From NCBI GenBank assembly GCA_038230335.1, contig JBBRNL010000002.1, forward strand, positions 431,929 to 495,928: DNA of 64,000 nucleotides. Reading direction: 5' to 3'. The translations under genes were made by a program, and so were the position numbers. Under the pieces are notes generated by a model. The model saw nothing but the letters and a program-made list of their open reading frames with translations. It ran no database searches and was not told the DNA's origin. This DNA is from JBBRDU01 sp038230335 (GTDB taxonomy: Bacteria; Verrucomicrobiota; Verrucomicrobiia; Chthoniobacterales; UBA10450). The stretch's first letter is position 1. Every line of letters starts with the position of its first letter. Below, in pieces: positions 35,283-44,331 of this stretch.

Positions 35283-37157
35283 ATGAGCCGCATCCGTTTA
35301 CTTTCCGAAACTGTGGCTAGTCAGGTGGCTGCCGGAGAGGTAATCGAACGCCCGGCGTCCGTGGTCAAAGAACTGGTGGAGAACAGCATCGACGCCGGCG
35401 CGCGCAAGATCGATGTGAACATCCGCCGCGGCGGCATCTCGCTGATCCAGGTGATCGACGACGGCTGGGGCATGGACCGGGATGATGCGCTCCTCTCGCT
35501 CGAACGCCATGCCACCAGCAAGATTCGTTCGGCCGCCGATCTGGAGGCGATTGCCACGCTTGGTTTTCGCGGAGAAGCGTTGCCCAGTATCGCCAGCATC
35601 GCGCGTTTTCGCCTGACGACGCGCGAAGGGAATGCCATCGCCGGCACCGAGATCCTCGTCAACGGCGGTAAGATTAACATGGTCCGGGATGGGGGCGAGG
35701 CGCCCGGCACCCAGGTCGAGGTACGTTCCATCTTTTATAATCTGCCGGCCCGCCGGAAATTTCTTCGCTCCGAAAATACCGAGAGTCGGAACATCGAGCA
35801 TCAGCTCCATCTCCAGGCCATCGGTCATCCCGATATCGCGTTCACCTTTGTGCGGGATGAGCGGGTCGTTTTTCAACTTCCATGTGCCGCCAATCTGCTC
35901 GACCGGTTGCGCGATCTCTACGGCGCCACCTCGGTCGAGCGTTTGCTCGAGGTGACCGCGCCTCCGGCGCATGGAATTCGGTTGCGCGGGTTTATCGGCA
36001 AAGCCGGTGTGAGCAGGCAGTCACGCGACCAACAGTTGGTCTTCGTCAACGGTCGCGCCGTCGAGAATCCGGTGCTGAACGTGGCCGTGCGCGAGGGGTA
36101 TCATACTGCCCTGATGAAGGGTAAATACCCCGTCACATTCCTGTTCGTCGACCTCGATCCCGGCGCGGTCGATGTAAACGTCCATCCGGCCAAACGCGAA
36201 GTCCGATTCCGGGAACCGAGCGCAGTGCGGGAGGCGGTCGTGCAAGGCATCCAACACACGCTCGAAAGCGACCGGACAGATTGGCAGCAACAGTTCCGCT
36301 CGCCCGCGGCTCCTGGAGCAGGGGTCGTTGACCCCGGTCGTGTCACAACGCCCTCGCTGGCTCCGACGATTCCATCCATCGCCGCTCCTTCCGACGCAGC
36401 GACGACGAGCGAGCTGCCACACCTTGCCACGGATTTTGCTTTGCGCGGTCAGGCATCCATCGAGTACGCACCGCCCCCTCGCGTTGTCATCCCGAGCCGC
36501 CAAGACGGCGGGGGATCTCGCACAGACTCCCTCGCCGCCGGGTTAAGTGACGTTGGCCAACGTCACGCCCGCGCCTCTCAAAATTTCCAAATCATCGGCG
36601 TCCTCAACAAACTCTACGTCCTGATGGAAAACGCCGAGGGCCTCGTGCTGGTCGATCAACATGCCGCGCACGAACGCATTCTCTTCGAAGAACTGCGCCG
36701 TCGCATGGAGGAACAGGGCGTGCCATCGCAACGGTTACTGCTCCCGCAAACGTTCGACCTGCCACCGCGCGACGCCGAATGGGTCGAGCGCAACATCGAC
36801 GTCTTGCAAAAGATGGGCATCGGGATTGAAGGTTTCGGACCAAACACATTCAAGATCGACAGCCTGCCCGCCTTCGTTTCCGCCCCGGACGCCGCGCAAT
36901 TCATGCAAGCCGTCATCGACGAACTGAAAAGCGCGAGCAACAGCAGCTCACCCATGCGCCTGGGCGAGGACATGATCGCCAAAACCGTCTGTCGCCACGC
37001 CGTCAAAGCCAACGATCCGCTCCGTTATCCGGAGCTCGAGAAACTCATCCAAGACCTCCTGGAGTGCGATCTCCCCTATTGCTGTCCCCACGGCCGCCCT
37101 ACCATGATCCAAATCTCCCACGCCGAACTGGAAAAGAAATTCGGAAGAAAAACCTGA
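35283..37157 (+). CDS. mutL: DNA mismatch repair protein MutL (endonuclease type)
   Basis: From ATG 35283 the protein has 624 residues. The GHKL ATPase part has ELVENSIDAGA, DDGWGM, GFRGEALPSIASI and the KREVRF block (VHPAKREVRF). After a linker (about 340-430) comes a C-terminal dimerisation/endonuclease domain with DQHAAHERILFEE at about 458 and CPHGRPT at about 601. These motifs show a latent nicking activity, so MutH is not needed. The linker is rich in Pro/Ser/Gln and includes a segment that looks like a REP-type repeat read in frame. No mutS in the window. Confidence 0.95.
   Translation: MSRIRLLSETVASQVAAGEVIERPASVVKELVENSIDAGARKIDVNIRRGGISLIQVIDDGWGMDRDDALLSLERHATSKIRSAADLEAIATLGFRGEALPSIASIARFRLTTREGNAIAGTEILVNGGKINMVRDGGEAPGTQVEVRSIFYNLPARRKFLRSENTESRNIEHQLHLQAIGHPDIAFTFVRDERVVFQLPCAANLLDRLRDLYGATSVERLLEVTAPPAHGIRLRGFIGKAGVSRQSRDQQLVFVNGRAVENPVLNVAVREGYHTALMKGKYPVTFLFVDLDPGAVDVNVHPAKREVRFREPSAVREAVVQGIQHTLESDRTDWQQQFRSPAAPGAGVVDPGRVTTPSLAPTIPSIAAPSDAATTSELPHLATDFALRGQASIEYAPPPRVVIPSRQDGGGSRTDSLAAGLSDVGQRHARASQNFQIIGVLNKLYVLMENAEGLVLVDQHAAHERILFEELRRRMEEQGVPSQRLLLPQTFDLPPRDAEWVERNIDVLQKMGIGIEGFGPNTFKIDSLPAFVSAPDAAQFMQAVIDELKSASNSSSPMRLGEDMIAKTVCRHAVKANDPLRYPELEKLIQDLLECDLPYCCPHGRPTMIQISHAELEKKFGRKT
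36482..36566. repeat. REP-like repeat segment inside the mutL linker
   Basis: The stretch GTTGTCATCCCGAGCCGCC ... GGGGGATCTCGCACAGACTC resembles (from memory) the GTCATCCCGAGC ... GAGGGATCTC repeats found between genes of many bacteria. It ends in a perfect 20-bp palindrome, GTGACGTTGG-CCAACGTCAC, at 36547-36566. The frame stays open through it and encodes part of the linker. Confidence 0.5.
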
Positions 37158-37183
37158 GTCGCTGAAAGCTGAAAAGCTGAACT

Positions 37184-37206
37184 GTAGCGGCGGTCTATGA
37201 CCACCG
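37184..37206. repeat. partial REP-like element
   Basis: GTAGCGGCGGTCTATGACCACCG matches the first half of the element at 2895-2953 with one mismatch in the second arm. It is preceded by GCTGAAAGCTGAAAAGCTGAA repeats and lies between mutL and the exopolysaccharide island, perhaps marking the boundary. Confidence 0.6.
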
Positions 37207-37294
37207 AACGCGGCGCGAAGGGATGGCTCTCCCAGTCGTCCGTGGAATCCGACCTCTGTCCGCCTGGCGTCTTGTGTGGTACCATTCCGCACCT

Positions 37295-38083
37295 GTGGAA
37301 ATTGAAAAGGTGAACGTCCTCGGCATCGGGGTGAGCGTCCTCGATCAGGACCGCGCGCGTGATTTCCTGTTTGAAACGGTGCGTCAGGGGAAACGCGGAT
37401 ACGTCACGGTGACCGGTGTGCACGGCGTCAGTGAGGCACAAAATGACGAGACACTGCGGGCTATTTTCAATCAAGCGTTACTGGTCACACCCGACGGAAT
37501 GCCCATGGTCTGGATGGGCAGAATGCAGGGACATCGCTCAATTCAGCGCGTTTACGGACCCGATTTGATGCTCAGTATCTGTGAGCATTCGGTGGCAGAA
37601 GGATTCTCGCACTTCTTATATGGCGGCGTGCCCGGCGTGGCGGAGGAACTGCGCAAGAATTTAGTGACAAGGTTCCCTGGACTCAAGGTCGTGGGCAGTT
37701 ACACCCCGCCTTTTCGTCGGCTGAACGACGCAGAATTAAGCGATCTACAACAAATGGTGCGAGGAACTAGGCCAGATTTTCTGTGGGTTGGGCTGAGCAC
37801 GCCAAAACAGGAGCGTTTCATGGCGCAGCATCTTTCGGTACTTCCTGAGGCAAAAGTGTTCATTGGAGTGGGCGCGGCCTTTGATTTGCTGACTGGTCGG
37901 GTGCGACAGGCTCCGAGTGCGATGCAGAAGGCCGGTTTGGAATGGCTGTTTCGTCTCTCGCAGGAACCTAAACGCCTATGGAAACGTTACTTGCTGAACA
38001 ATCCGCTTTTTATTTTGCGGGCGGGCGCGCAGTTACTCGGATTGCGAAACTACTTGCCACCGCAAGGCCCTAGCGCACTTTAA
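37295..38083 (+). CDS. WecG/TagA/CpsF-family glycosyltransferase
   Basis: I choose GTG 37295 (262 residues, MEIEKVNVLGIGVSVLDQ). ATG 37223 would add 24 residues encoded by repeat-like DNA. GT26 motifs are clear: VTVTGVHGVSEAQND, TPDGMPMVW, RVYGPDLM, the GGVPGVAEEL block, and LWVGLSTPKQERF. It adds the second sugar (ManNAc-like) to an undecaprenyl-pyrophosphate-linked sugar on the cytosolic membrane face. It opens the exopolysaccharide island, but the initiating transferase is not present here. Confidence 0.88.
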   Translation: MEIEKVNVLGIGVSVLDQDRARDFLFETVRQGKRGYVTVTGVHGVSEAQNDETLRAIFNQALLVTPDGMPMVWMGRMQGHRSIQRVYGPDLMLSICEHSVAEGFSHFLYGGVPGVAEELRKNLVTRFPGLKVVGSYTPPFRRLNDAELSDLQQMVRGTRPDFLWVGLSTPKQERFMAQHLSVLPEAKVFIGVGAAFDLLTGRVRQAPSAMQKAGLEWLFRLSQEPKRLWKRYLLNNPLFILRAGAQLLGLRNYLPPQGPSAL

Positions 38084-38098
38084 GCTCCCTCTCTAAAA

Positions 38099-39103
38099 AT
38101 GGCTCAGAAAATCGTAGTTTGCGGCGGCGGCGGATTCATCGGAGGCCACTTGGTCGCGGACTTACTGCGCCAAGGCGCGACGGTTCGATCGATCGACGTC
38201 AAACCGTTGGACGAGTGGTATCAGCTGTTCCCGGACGCCGATAATCAGCAGCTCGACCTGCGCGAGAAGCAAAGCTGTATCACGGCAGTAGATGGATGTG
38301 ACCTGGTTTACAATCTGGCCGCCGACATGGGAGGGATGGGCTTTATCGAAAACAACAAAGCCCTCTGCATGCTGACGGTCCTGATTAATACCCATTTGGC
38401 CATGGCCGCCAACGATGCCGGGGTAAAGAGGTTTTTCTACGCATCATCGGCCTGCGTTTATGCGGCGGATAAGCAGACCGATCCCAACGTGACGGCCCTG
38501 AAAGAAGCGGACGCTTATCCCGCCATGCCGGAGGATGGTTATGGGTGGGAGAAATTGTTCAGTGAACGCATGCTCCGCCATTTCCGCGAAGATTTTGCCC
38601 TAACGACACGCATGGCGCGTTACCACAACGTCTACGGTCCGCACGGCACCTATGACGGTGGGCGCGAGAAAGCGCCGGCCGCCATTTGTCGAAAGGTCAT
38701 CGCGGCCAAGCTTTCGGGAAATCAGGAGATCGAAATCTGGGGAGACGGAAAACAGACGCGCAGCTTCATGTGGATCGACGACTGTGTGAAAGGCACGCAG
38801 ATGATCATGCAGGGGGACTTTGTCGATGCGATCAATCTCGGTAGCAGCGAGCTCGTAAGCATTAATCAACTGGTCGACATCGCGGAAGAAATCGCCGGAG
38901 TAAAACTAACGCGCCGCTACAATCTGTCCGCGCCAAAAGGAGTGAATGGTCGCAACAGCGATAACACCCTGATCCAAGAAGTCTTCAAGTGGGAACCCTC
39001 CACTCGCCTGCGCGACGGACTGGAGAAAACCTACCGCTGGATCCATGATCAGATGACGGCGGATTCCGCGGCGAAGCAGCCGACCCTGGCTAAAGCGGTA
39101 TAG
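38099..39103 (+). CDS. GDP-mannose 3,5-epimerase (plant-type)
   Basis: This 334-residue extended SDR has the Rossmann motif GGGGFIGGHL, Y148xxxK152 (YGWEK), and features specific to plant GME: NLAADMGGMGFIENNK, FFYASSACVYA (Cys119 as acid/base candidate), YNVYGP-like HNVYGPHGTYDGGREKAPAA, and GVNGRNSDNTLI. GME makes GDP-L-galactose and GDP-L-gulose from GDP-mannose. Bacterial GMEs are known, for example from Methylacidiphilum. In this locus it should supply L-galactose-type residues to the polymer. Confidence 0.88.
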   Translation: MAQKIVVCGGGGFIGGHLVADLLRQGATVRSIDVKPLDEWYQLFPDADNQQLDLREKQSCITAVDGCDLVYNLAADMGGMGFIENNKALCMLTVLINTHLAMAANDAGVKRFFYASSACVYAADKQTDPNVTALKEADAYPAMPEDGYGWEKLFSERMLRHFREDFALTTRMARYHNVYGPHGTYDGGREKAPAAICRKVIAAKLSGNQEIEIWGDGKQTRSFMWIDDCVKGTQMIMQGDFVDAINLGSSELVSINQLVDIAEEIAGVKLTRRYNLSAPKGVNGRNSDNTLIQEVFKWEPSTRLRDGLEKTYRWIHDQMTADSAAKQPTLAKAV

Positions 39104-39123
39104 GGTCCCGCCATGGCGGCCCA

Positions 39124-40119
39124 ATGAAACACGAGTCTGTGCCGAACTTTAGCAGTGACACGAACGTCCGCGCGGCGCCGGCTCCGGGGTCTTTCAAGGT
39201 CGACCCGCTGTCATTCCTCCTGTTGCTGAGCATCGGGGCGACCCTGGTTTATTTCTTTGGCTTTGTGCCGCTATTCGTGAAAGGAATCTTCGCGAGCGGC
39301 GTTAGTTCGACGGCGGCATGGGCGTGGCAAGCCTGGAACCCGGCCATGAACCAGGAACACTCGAAGATGGTTCCACTCATTGCCCTGGGTTTAATTTGGT
39401 ATCATCGCCACGATATCAGGAAGGCGGAGAAACGAGGCTCAAATCAAGGGCTTTGGTTTGTGGCCATCGGCATTGCACTTTTCCTTCTGAGTGCCCGTTG
39501 TTTGCAACCGCGATTTGCTCTCAGCTCGGTGCCGTTCCTGATTTACGGCTCCGTTCTCTACTTATGGGGGCGACAGGTCGCCCGCATCGTCCTCTTTCCC
39601 TGTGCGTTTCTCATCTTCATGGTACCGGTCGCGGCCATCGAGCAAGGAACGTTTCGTCTGCAGTTTGTGATCACGAGTGCGGTTGGCTTTTTGTCGAATC
39701 TCGTCGGCATAAAAATTCAGGCGTTAGGCACAACCTTAACCGCCGTAGATGGCAGCTTTAATTTTCAAATCGCGGAAGGTTGCAGCGGTATCCGGTCACT
39801 CACTGCCATGGCGATGATCACCGCCATTTACGTTCATCTGACCCAGAACAAACTTTGGAAGAAGCTCACGATCTTCGCTTTCTCCATCGTGTTTGCGATC
39901 GCCGGCAATATCGGCCGAATTTTTACGGTCGTTCTGGTGGCAAAATTTATTGATCCGAAATTGGCCTCGGGAATTTATCACGATTATTCCGGATTCGTTT
40001 TCTTTCCAATCGCACTCATGGCGATGGTCTTTTTCAGCAAACTGCTAAATATGGGTGACCGAAAGCGCGCCGCCTCCGACCGTGAACCGGGGACCGCGGT
40101 CACCGAGGAGAAGAGATGA
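39124..40119 (+). CDS. exosortase (XrtA-like family)
   Basis: This 331-residue protein has about eight membrane segments. The catalytic triad of exosortases is visible: Cys220 in AEGCSGIRS, Arg265 in GNIGRIF, and His286 in YHDYSGFVFF. Exosortases cut PEP-CTERM-type sorting signals and are usually tied to exopolysaccharide loci. The stop overlaps the start of epsI (ATGA), so they are translated together. The subtype and its sorting-signal substrates cannot be assigned; no PEP-CTERM protein is in this window. Confidence 0.92.
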   Translation: MKHESVPNFSSDTNVRAAPAPGSFKVDPLSFLLLLSIGATLVYFFGFVPLFVKGIFASGVSSTAAWAWQAWNPAMNQEHSKMVPLIALGLIWYHRHDIRKAEKRGSNQGLWFVAIGIALFLLSARCLQPRFALSSVPFLIYGSVLYLWGRQVARIVLFPCAFLIFMVPVAAIEQGTFRLQFVITSAVGFLSNLVGIKIQALGTTLTAVDGSFNFQIAEGCSGIRSLTAMAMITAIYVHLTQNKLWKKLTIFAFSIVFAIAGNIGRIFTVVLVAKFIDPKLASGIYHDYSGFVFFPIALMAMVFFSKLLNMGDRKRAASDREPGTAVTEEKR

Positions 40120-40802
40120 CGATCAAACGGCTGTTGAGCCTGCAGGTGATCCTTCTCGGAGGTTTGGGGTCGGTCTTCATCCTTCCTAAAGACATCAGAA
40201 TTCAACCGGCGAGCATCGACCTCGCGCTGCCCGAATTCGTGGGAAGCTGGCAGGGCAAAGATCAGGCGATCAGCCAGGGGGAACGTGATATTCTGGGAGC
40301 GGACACGCAATTTTCGCGCAAGGTTTACAGCCGCGGGACGGATGAAATTTTCGCTTCTATCGTCCTGTCGGGCCCAGACATGAACACCAGTATCCATCGG
40401 CCCGAGCGGTGTTTGCCGGCCCAGGGCTGGACCATTTCCAGCTCAGAAAAAACAAGTATTCAAGCGGGTGAACGAAATCTTTATGCGACGCGCCTGCACA
40501 ATCTCCGCAGCATTCCGTCAACCAACGGTGGATCGCTCACGATTAAAAGCCTGACCTACTATTGGTTTGTGGGGCACTCGGATGTGACCGCATCGCATTA
40601 CGAACGAACGTGGATTGACATCCGCGACCGCGTCTTGAGAGGACGAAACCAGCAATGGGCTTACGTAACCGTGGCGTCGAACATCACGAAAGATTTCAGG
40701 ATTTTTGGTCGGGATGAGCACCAAGCCGACGATTTGATGCGGGAATTCATCAAGGATTTCGTTCCTTTGGTGCAAAGAGTATCCCCGACCCCGGGCCCCT
40801 GA
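40116..40802 (+). CDS. epsI: exosortase-associated EpsI-family protein
   Basis: This 228-residue protein has a signal/anchor segment (LLSLQVILLGGLGSVFIL) and a periplasmic EpsI/DUF3485 domain with the hallmark HRPERCLPAQGW near residue 93 and YYWFVGHSDVTASHYERTW. EpsI proteins accompany exosortases; the exact role is unclear but is thought to involve exopolysaccharide production. The tight overlap with the exosortase gene fits the usual pairing. Confidence 0.9.
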   Translation: MTIKRLLSLQVILLGGLGSVFILPKDIRIQPASIDLALPEFVGSWQGKDQAISQGERDILGADTQFSRKVYSRGTDEIFASIVLSGPDMNTSIHRPERCLPAQGWTISSSEKTSIQAGERNLYATRLHNLRSIPSTNGGSLTIKSLTYYWFVGHSDVTASHYERTWIDIRDRVLRGRNQQWAYVTVASNITKDFRIFGRDEHQADDLMREFIKDFVPLVQRVSPTPGP

Positions 40803-40806
40803 GGCC

Positions 40807-41799
40807 TCACGACCCGCCGGCCACACGACTCACCTCGGGGGAGGTTCGCAACCATTCGACCGTCTCCTTGATTGCGACGTCGAGTGGATAAGGATTTTCT
40901 CCCAGGAGCTGAAACGTCGGTTCCATGGGAGTCTCGTAATCGGTGGTCATACTGCGAAGCCGCGAGCTGTTGATGAGAAAGGGTTGGCCACTGAGTTTGG
41001 TGGGGATGTCTCCCAAACGGGCGAGAACGTGCATGAGCGGCCGCGGAATCACCCGAACGCTCCGCCCGGCGAGGGCCTTCGAAAATCCCTCGACATAATC
41101 CAGTAAATTGATCGGACGATCTCCCAGATAGAAAGTTTTGCCGCGCACCATCTCAGGCGGCGCGGCGAAGAGTCTTTCGATCTGATGCACGATATTCTTT
41201 ACGTAGCCGTAGCAACGGATCACCGGTTGCCTCCCGGGGTGGACGTATAGACCGCGTTGCACGACCCGCCAAAACTCGCGCCGGTAGCGCAGGTGCCACG
41301 GCCCCCAAATATTGGTCGGGCGAATGATCGTCCAACAGATAGGAAGGTTGGCCTCCCGGGTTAACTTCTCCGTCTCCACCTTGCTCTGGCCGTAAATTGT
41401 TTCAGGAAAATAGTCCGTATCGCTCTCCGGCAGGCGTCCGGGAGCGCAAACAAATTGCGACGAAGTCATAATTGCTCGCTGCACTGACGGAGTAGCGCGG
41501 ATGGCATTCAGGACGTTACGCGTCCCGTAGATGTTGACCCGGTATCCGACTTCCAAGGTGGTATTCTCGTCACACTCGGCGCGGGCGGCAAGATGCAGAA
41601 TGCGGTCCGGTTGGAACTCTTGCAATGTCGCAGTCAGCTTGGCCGCGTCGAGGATGTCCCCGCCGCGCCAGTATCGCTGGTGCTCGGCCTTGAGCGGAGG
41701 ATCGAGCGAATAATTGAGGATGGTGCCGGTCCCAGACGAGAGCACGTCGATCAGGTTCGTGCCAATAAATCCGGAGCCGCCCGTGATCAAAAGCTTCAT
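40807..41799 (-). CDS. NAD-dependent epimerase/dehydratase (extended SDR)
   Basis: This 330-residue protein starts MKLLITGGSGFIGTNLIDVL (GxxGxxG NAD site), with YGQSKVE (Y-x-x-x-K-like) and RPTNIWGPWH. SSQF replaces the common Ser-Ser-Ala triad site. It is a nucleotide-sugar epimerase or reductase whose substrate is not readable from sequence. It converges with epsI, only 4 bp apart, and is divergent from the GT4 gene at 41888. Confidence 0.85.
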   Translation of the reverse strand: MKLLITGGSGFIGTNLIDVLSSGTGTILNYSLDPPLKAEHQRYWRGGDILDAAKLTATLQEFQPDRILHLAARAECDENTTLEVGYRVNIYGTRNVLNAIRATPSVQRAIMTSSQFVCAPGRLPESDTDYFPETIYGQSKVETEKLTREANLPICWTIIRPTNIWGPWHLRYRREFWRVVQRGLYVHPGRQPVIRCYGYVKNIVHQIERLFAAPPEMVRGKTFYLGDRPINLLDYVEGFSKALAGRSVRVIPRPLMHVLARLGDIPTKLSGQPFLINSSRLRSMTTDYETPMEPTFQLLGENPYPLDVAIKETVEWLRTSPEVSRVAGGS

Positions 41800-41887
41800 G
41801 GGTTAGGTTGTCTGACAGAGGCGCGGTGCAGCCGCGCGAAAAAAGTTCGATTAAGCAATGGTCGTAACTAATCGTTGCGTATCTTAC

Positions 41888-43036
41888 ATGCCTTTGAAAA
41901 AACTCAGGGTCGTCGTTGCCGGTCAGGTCCCTCCACCATTGGGCGGGCAGAATATTATGATTCAGAAGGCGATTACGCAATTCGGCCTTTCGAACGAATG
42001 CGAGTCCGTGCACCTTCCCTTTTTCTTCACCCCTGATTTCAAAACTGCGCGTCAAGGGAGCGCCGCCAAGATTCTGGAGTTGTTCAGAGTGTTAGGTCGG
42101 CTCATCAAAATTCGCCGGGCGGGGCCGATTGACCTTGTTCTCTATCCCACCGGGGGGCCGCAAAGAGTACCCATGATCCGCGATCTGCTTCTTCTTCCAT
42201 GGGTCCTGGCCTTGTCGCGGCGGGTGGCTCTCCATTTTCACGCGGCGGGGATTGCCGACAAGTTAGCGACGAACCGAGGGATCCTCGTTCGCCTGGTTGC
42301 TTTTTTGTATCGCCGCACTTTTGCCGCGGTGGTCATGACGGATTTTAACCGCTGTGATCCGGAAGCCGTCGGCATCAAGCGAATCGCGGTCGTGCCGTTG
42401 CGCATAGCTGATGGGTTCGATCCGCTACTCGTGTCCCGGGACGACGCGGGCGCGCTTCGTTTGCTTTATGTCGGTCATCTCTGCGCCGACAAGGGAACTC
42501 CTGACCTGCTCGAGGCTTTTGCGACGCTAAGTCGAAAGTTTCCGCAGGCGACGCTCGAATTAATCGGTGAGTGTTTGCCGCCCTTTAGTCAGGAGGAGCT
42601 TGAGCAACGTATCGATAAACTGGGAATTCGATCAAAGGTGCGTTTGTCGGGAGTCCTGACCGGACATGCGAAAGCGGCAGCGTTTGGACTCGCCGATTTG
42701 TTCGTCTTCCCAACGATTGCACCGTACGAGTCTTTTGGGTTAGTGCTGGCCGAGGCAATGGCTTGGGAGCTGCCGATTGTCGCGACCCGATGGCGCGGAA
42801 ACTTTGATGTTCTTACTTCGGACGCCGGCGCAATTTGTTACCCGATCTCTTCCTCTCTGGCCAACGATACGGCCAACGCTTTGGAGCAGGCCGTAGGCCG
42901 GCGGGAAGAATGGAAGAAATGGGGCCGGGCCAATCGGATGATTTTTGAAGAGCGCTACAGCGAAAAAGCGGCACAAGATTGGCTAGTAGGGCCGATATTG
43001 TCGCTTCTGGGTCCCCTTGAGAGAACCGTCGTTTGA
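41888..43036 (+). CDS. GT4-family glycosyltransferase
   Basis: From ATG 41888 the product has 382 residues (MPLKKLRVVVAGQVPPPLGGQNIM); an ATG at 41858 is also possible. It has the GT-B fold: an N-terminal acceptor domain, then LRLLYVGHLCADKGTPDLLEAF, and the C-terminal donor motif APYESFGLVLAEAMAWELPIV (E-x7-E type). It is a retaining cytosolic transferase in polymer assembly with unknown sugar specificity. Confidence 0.87.
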   Translation: MPLKKLRVVVAGQVPPPLGGQNIMIQKAITQFGLSNECESVHLPFFFTPDFKTARQGSAAKILELFRVLGRLIKIRRAGPIDLVLYPTGGPQRVPMIRDLLLLPWVLALSRRVALHFHAAGIADKLATNRGILVRLVAFLYRRTFAAVVMTDFNRCDPEAVGIKRIAVVPLRIADGFDPLLVSRDDAGALRLLYVGHLCADKGTPDLLEAFATLSRKFPQATLELIGECLPPFSQEELEQRIDKLGIRSKVRLSGVLTGHAKAAAFGLADLFVFPTIAPYESFGLVLAEAMAWELPIVATRWRGNFDVLTSDAGAICYPISSSLANDTANALEQAVGRREEWKKWGRANRMIFEERYSEKAAQDWLVGPILSLLGPLERTVV

Positions 43037-43072
43037 CCTGCGGCCCGGACGCAGGAAGCGTCAAAATATTTC

Positions 43073-44326
43073 ATGAGACCAATTGAAACCATATCCGTCT
43101 GCGGTCTGGGGAAACTCGGGGCCTGTATTGCCGCAACCTATGCGGCGCGCGGCTTTCCGGTGGTCGGCCTGGATATTGACCCCGAAAAGATTCGAAAAAT
43201 AAACGCCGGCCAGCCGCCGGTGGATGAGCCATTGCTGGCGGAAACGATCGTGGAAGCGAAGGGGCGGTTGCGCGCCACGGATGATCCCGCGGAAACGGTC
43301 CAGACGGACGCGTCATTCTTTATCCCGCCTTCACCCAGTCTTCCGGACGGCAGCTTTTCCAACGAATATTTACTCAAGGCGATGCAGCCGATCGCGCGGG
43401 CCCTGCGCGAGGCCGGGAAGAAGGGACATATTTTTGTATGCAGTTCCACCACCACGCCCGGCGCGGTGGATGGAGTGTTGATTCCGATGTTGGAGAAGGA
43501 GACCGGCTGGAAGTGCGGTTCCGGCTTCCACGTTTGTTATAACCCGGAATTCATCGCGCTGGGCAACGTTATCAACGGCCTGCTCGAGCCAGATATGGTT
43601 CTGATTGGAGAGAGCGATGCGGAGAGCGGCGCCGCGCTGGAAGCGCTTTACCGGAGTTATGTGCGCAACGAATGCCGGATCGCCCGCATGTCGATTATCA
43701 GTGCGGAGCTGACCAAGATTTCCGTGAACAGCTACATCACGATGAAGATCAGCTTCACGAATCAGCTCCGCATGATCGCGGAACAATTTCCGGAGGCCGA
43801 TATCAATCAAATGTTGGACGCCATCGGCACGGATACGCGGATTGGGAAAAAATATCTGCGCCCGGGCCTGAGTTTCGGCGGTCCCTGCTTTCCGCGGGAC
43901 AACCGGTTACTGGCTTACGCGGCGCGCCAGGCAGGAATGGAGGCACCGTTGGCGGAAGCGACCGATCGCGTCAACGAGTTGACCAAATCGAATCTCCTGG
44001 AAAAGGTAAAGGGGATGGTATCGCCGGGAGACACCGTCCTGGTGCTTGGCGTCTCGTACAAGCCCGACACTTACATCACGGAGGAATCGGCCGGTCTTCA
44101 TCTTGCGCAAAATCTGAAACGGCACGGTTATCGCGTGCTGGTTCACGATTATGCGGCTACCCCGGCGAACAGCCCGGCCCTGCATGAGTTTGAAGTGGTG
44201 ACGAAATTGGCCGATCTGAAAAACACAAAAGACATCAGGTTGGCGGTCATTTGTTCTCCCTGGCCGCAATATCGGGACATTACATTGCCCGCCTCCGCCA
44301 AGACTCTCCCGACTTGGAAACTTTAG
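43073..44326 (+). CDS. UDP-glucose/GDP-mannose dehydrogenase family protein
   Basis: This 417-residue enzyme has an N-terminal NAD fold (ISVCGLGKLGACIAATYA), the middle domain with YNPEFIALG and KISVNSYITMKISF, and the catalytic Cys272 in GGPCFPRDN. LGVSYKPDTYITEESAG is the C-terminal domain signature. It performs a two-step oxidation of a nucleotide sugar to a uronic acid, UDP-GlcA or GDP-ManA, so the polymer is probably acidic. It is followed 5 bp later by a methyltransferase gene. Confidence 0.9.
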   Translation: MRPIETISVCGLGKLGACIAATYAARGFPVVGLDIDPEKIRKINAGQPPVDEPLLAETIVEAKGRLRATDDPAETVQTDASFFIPPSPSLPDGSFSNEYLLKAMQPIARALREAGKKGHIFVCSSTTTPGAVDGVLIPMLEKETGWKCGSGFHVCYNPEFIALGNVINGLLEPDMVLIGESDAESGAALEALYRSYVRNECRIARMSIISAELTKISVNSYITMKISFTNQLRMIAEQFPEADINQMLDAIGTDTRIGKKYLRPGLSFGGPCFPRDNRLLAYAARQAGMEAPLAEATDRVNELTKSNLLEKVKGMVSPGDTVLVLGVSYKPDTYITEESAGLHLAQNLKRHGYRVLVHDYAATPANSPALHEFEVVTKLADLKNTKDIRLAVICSPWPQYRDITLPASAKTLPTWKL

Positions 44327-44331
44327 AGGAT

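Noticed and set aside
37223..37294. Longer N-terminus for the WecG-like transferase from ATG 37223
   Set aside because: The added residues come from repeat-like DNA and are not typical of the family; kept only as an alternative.
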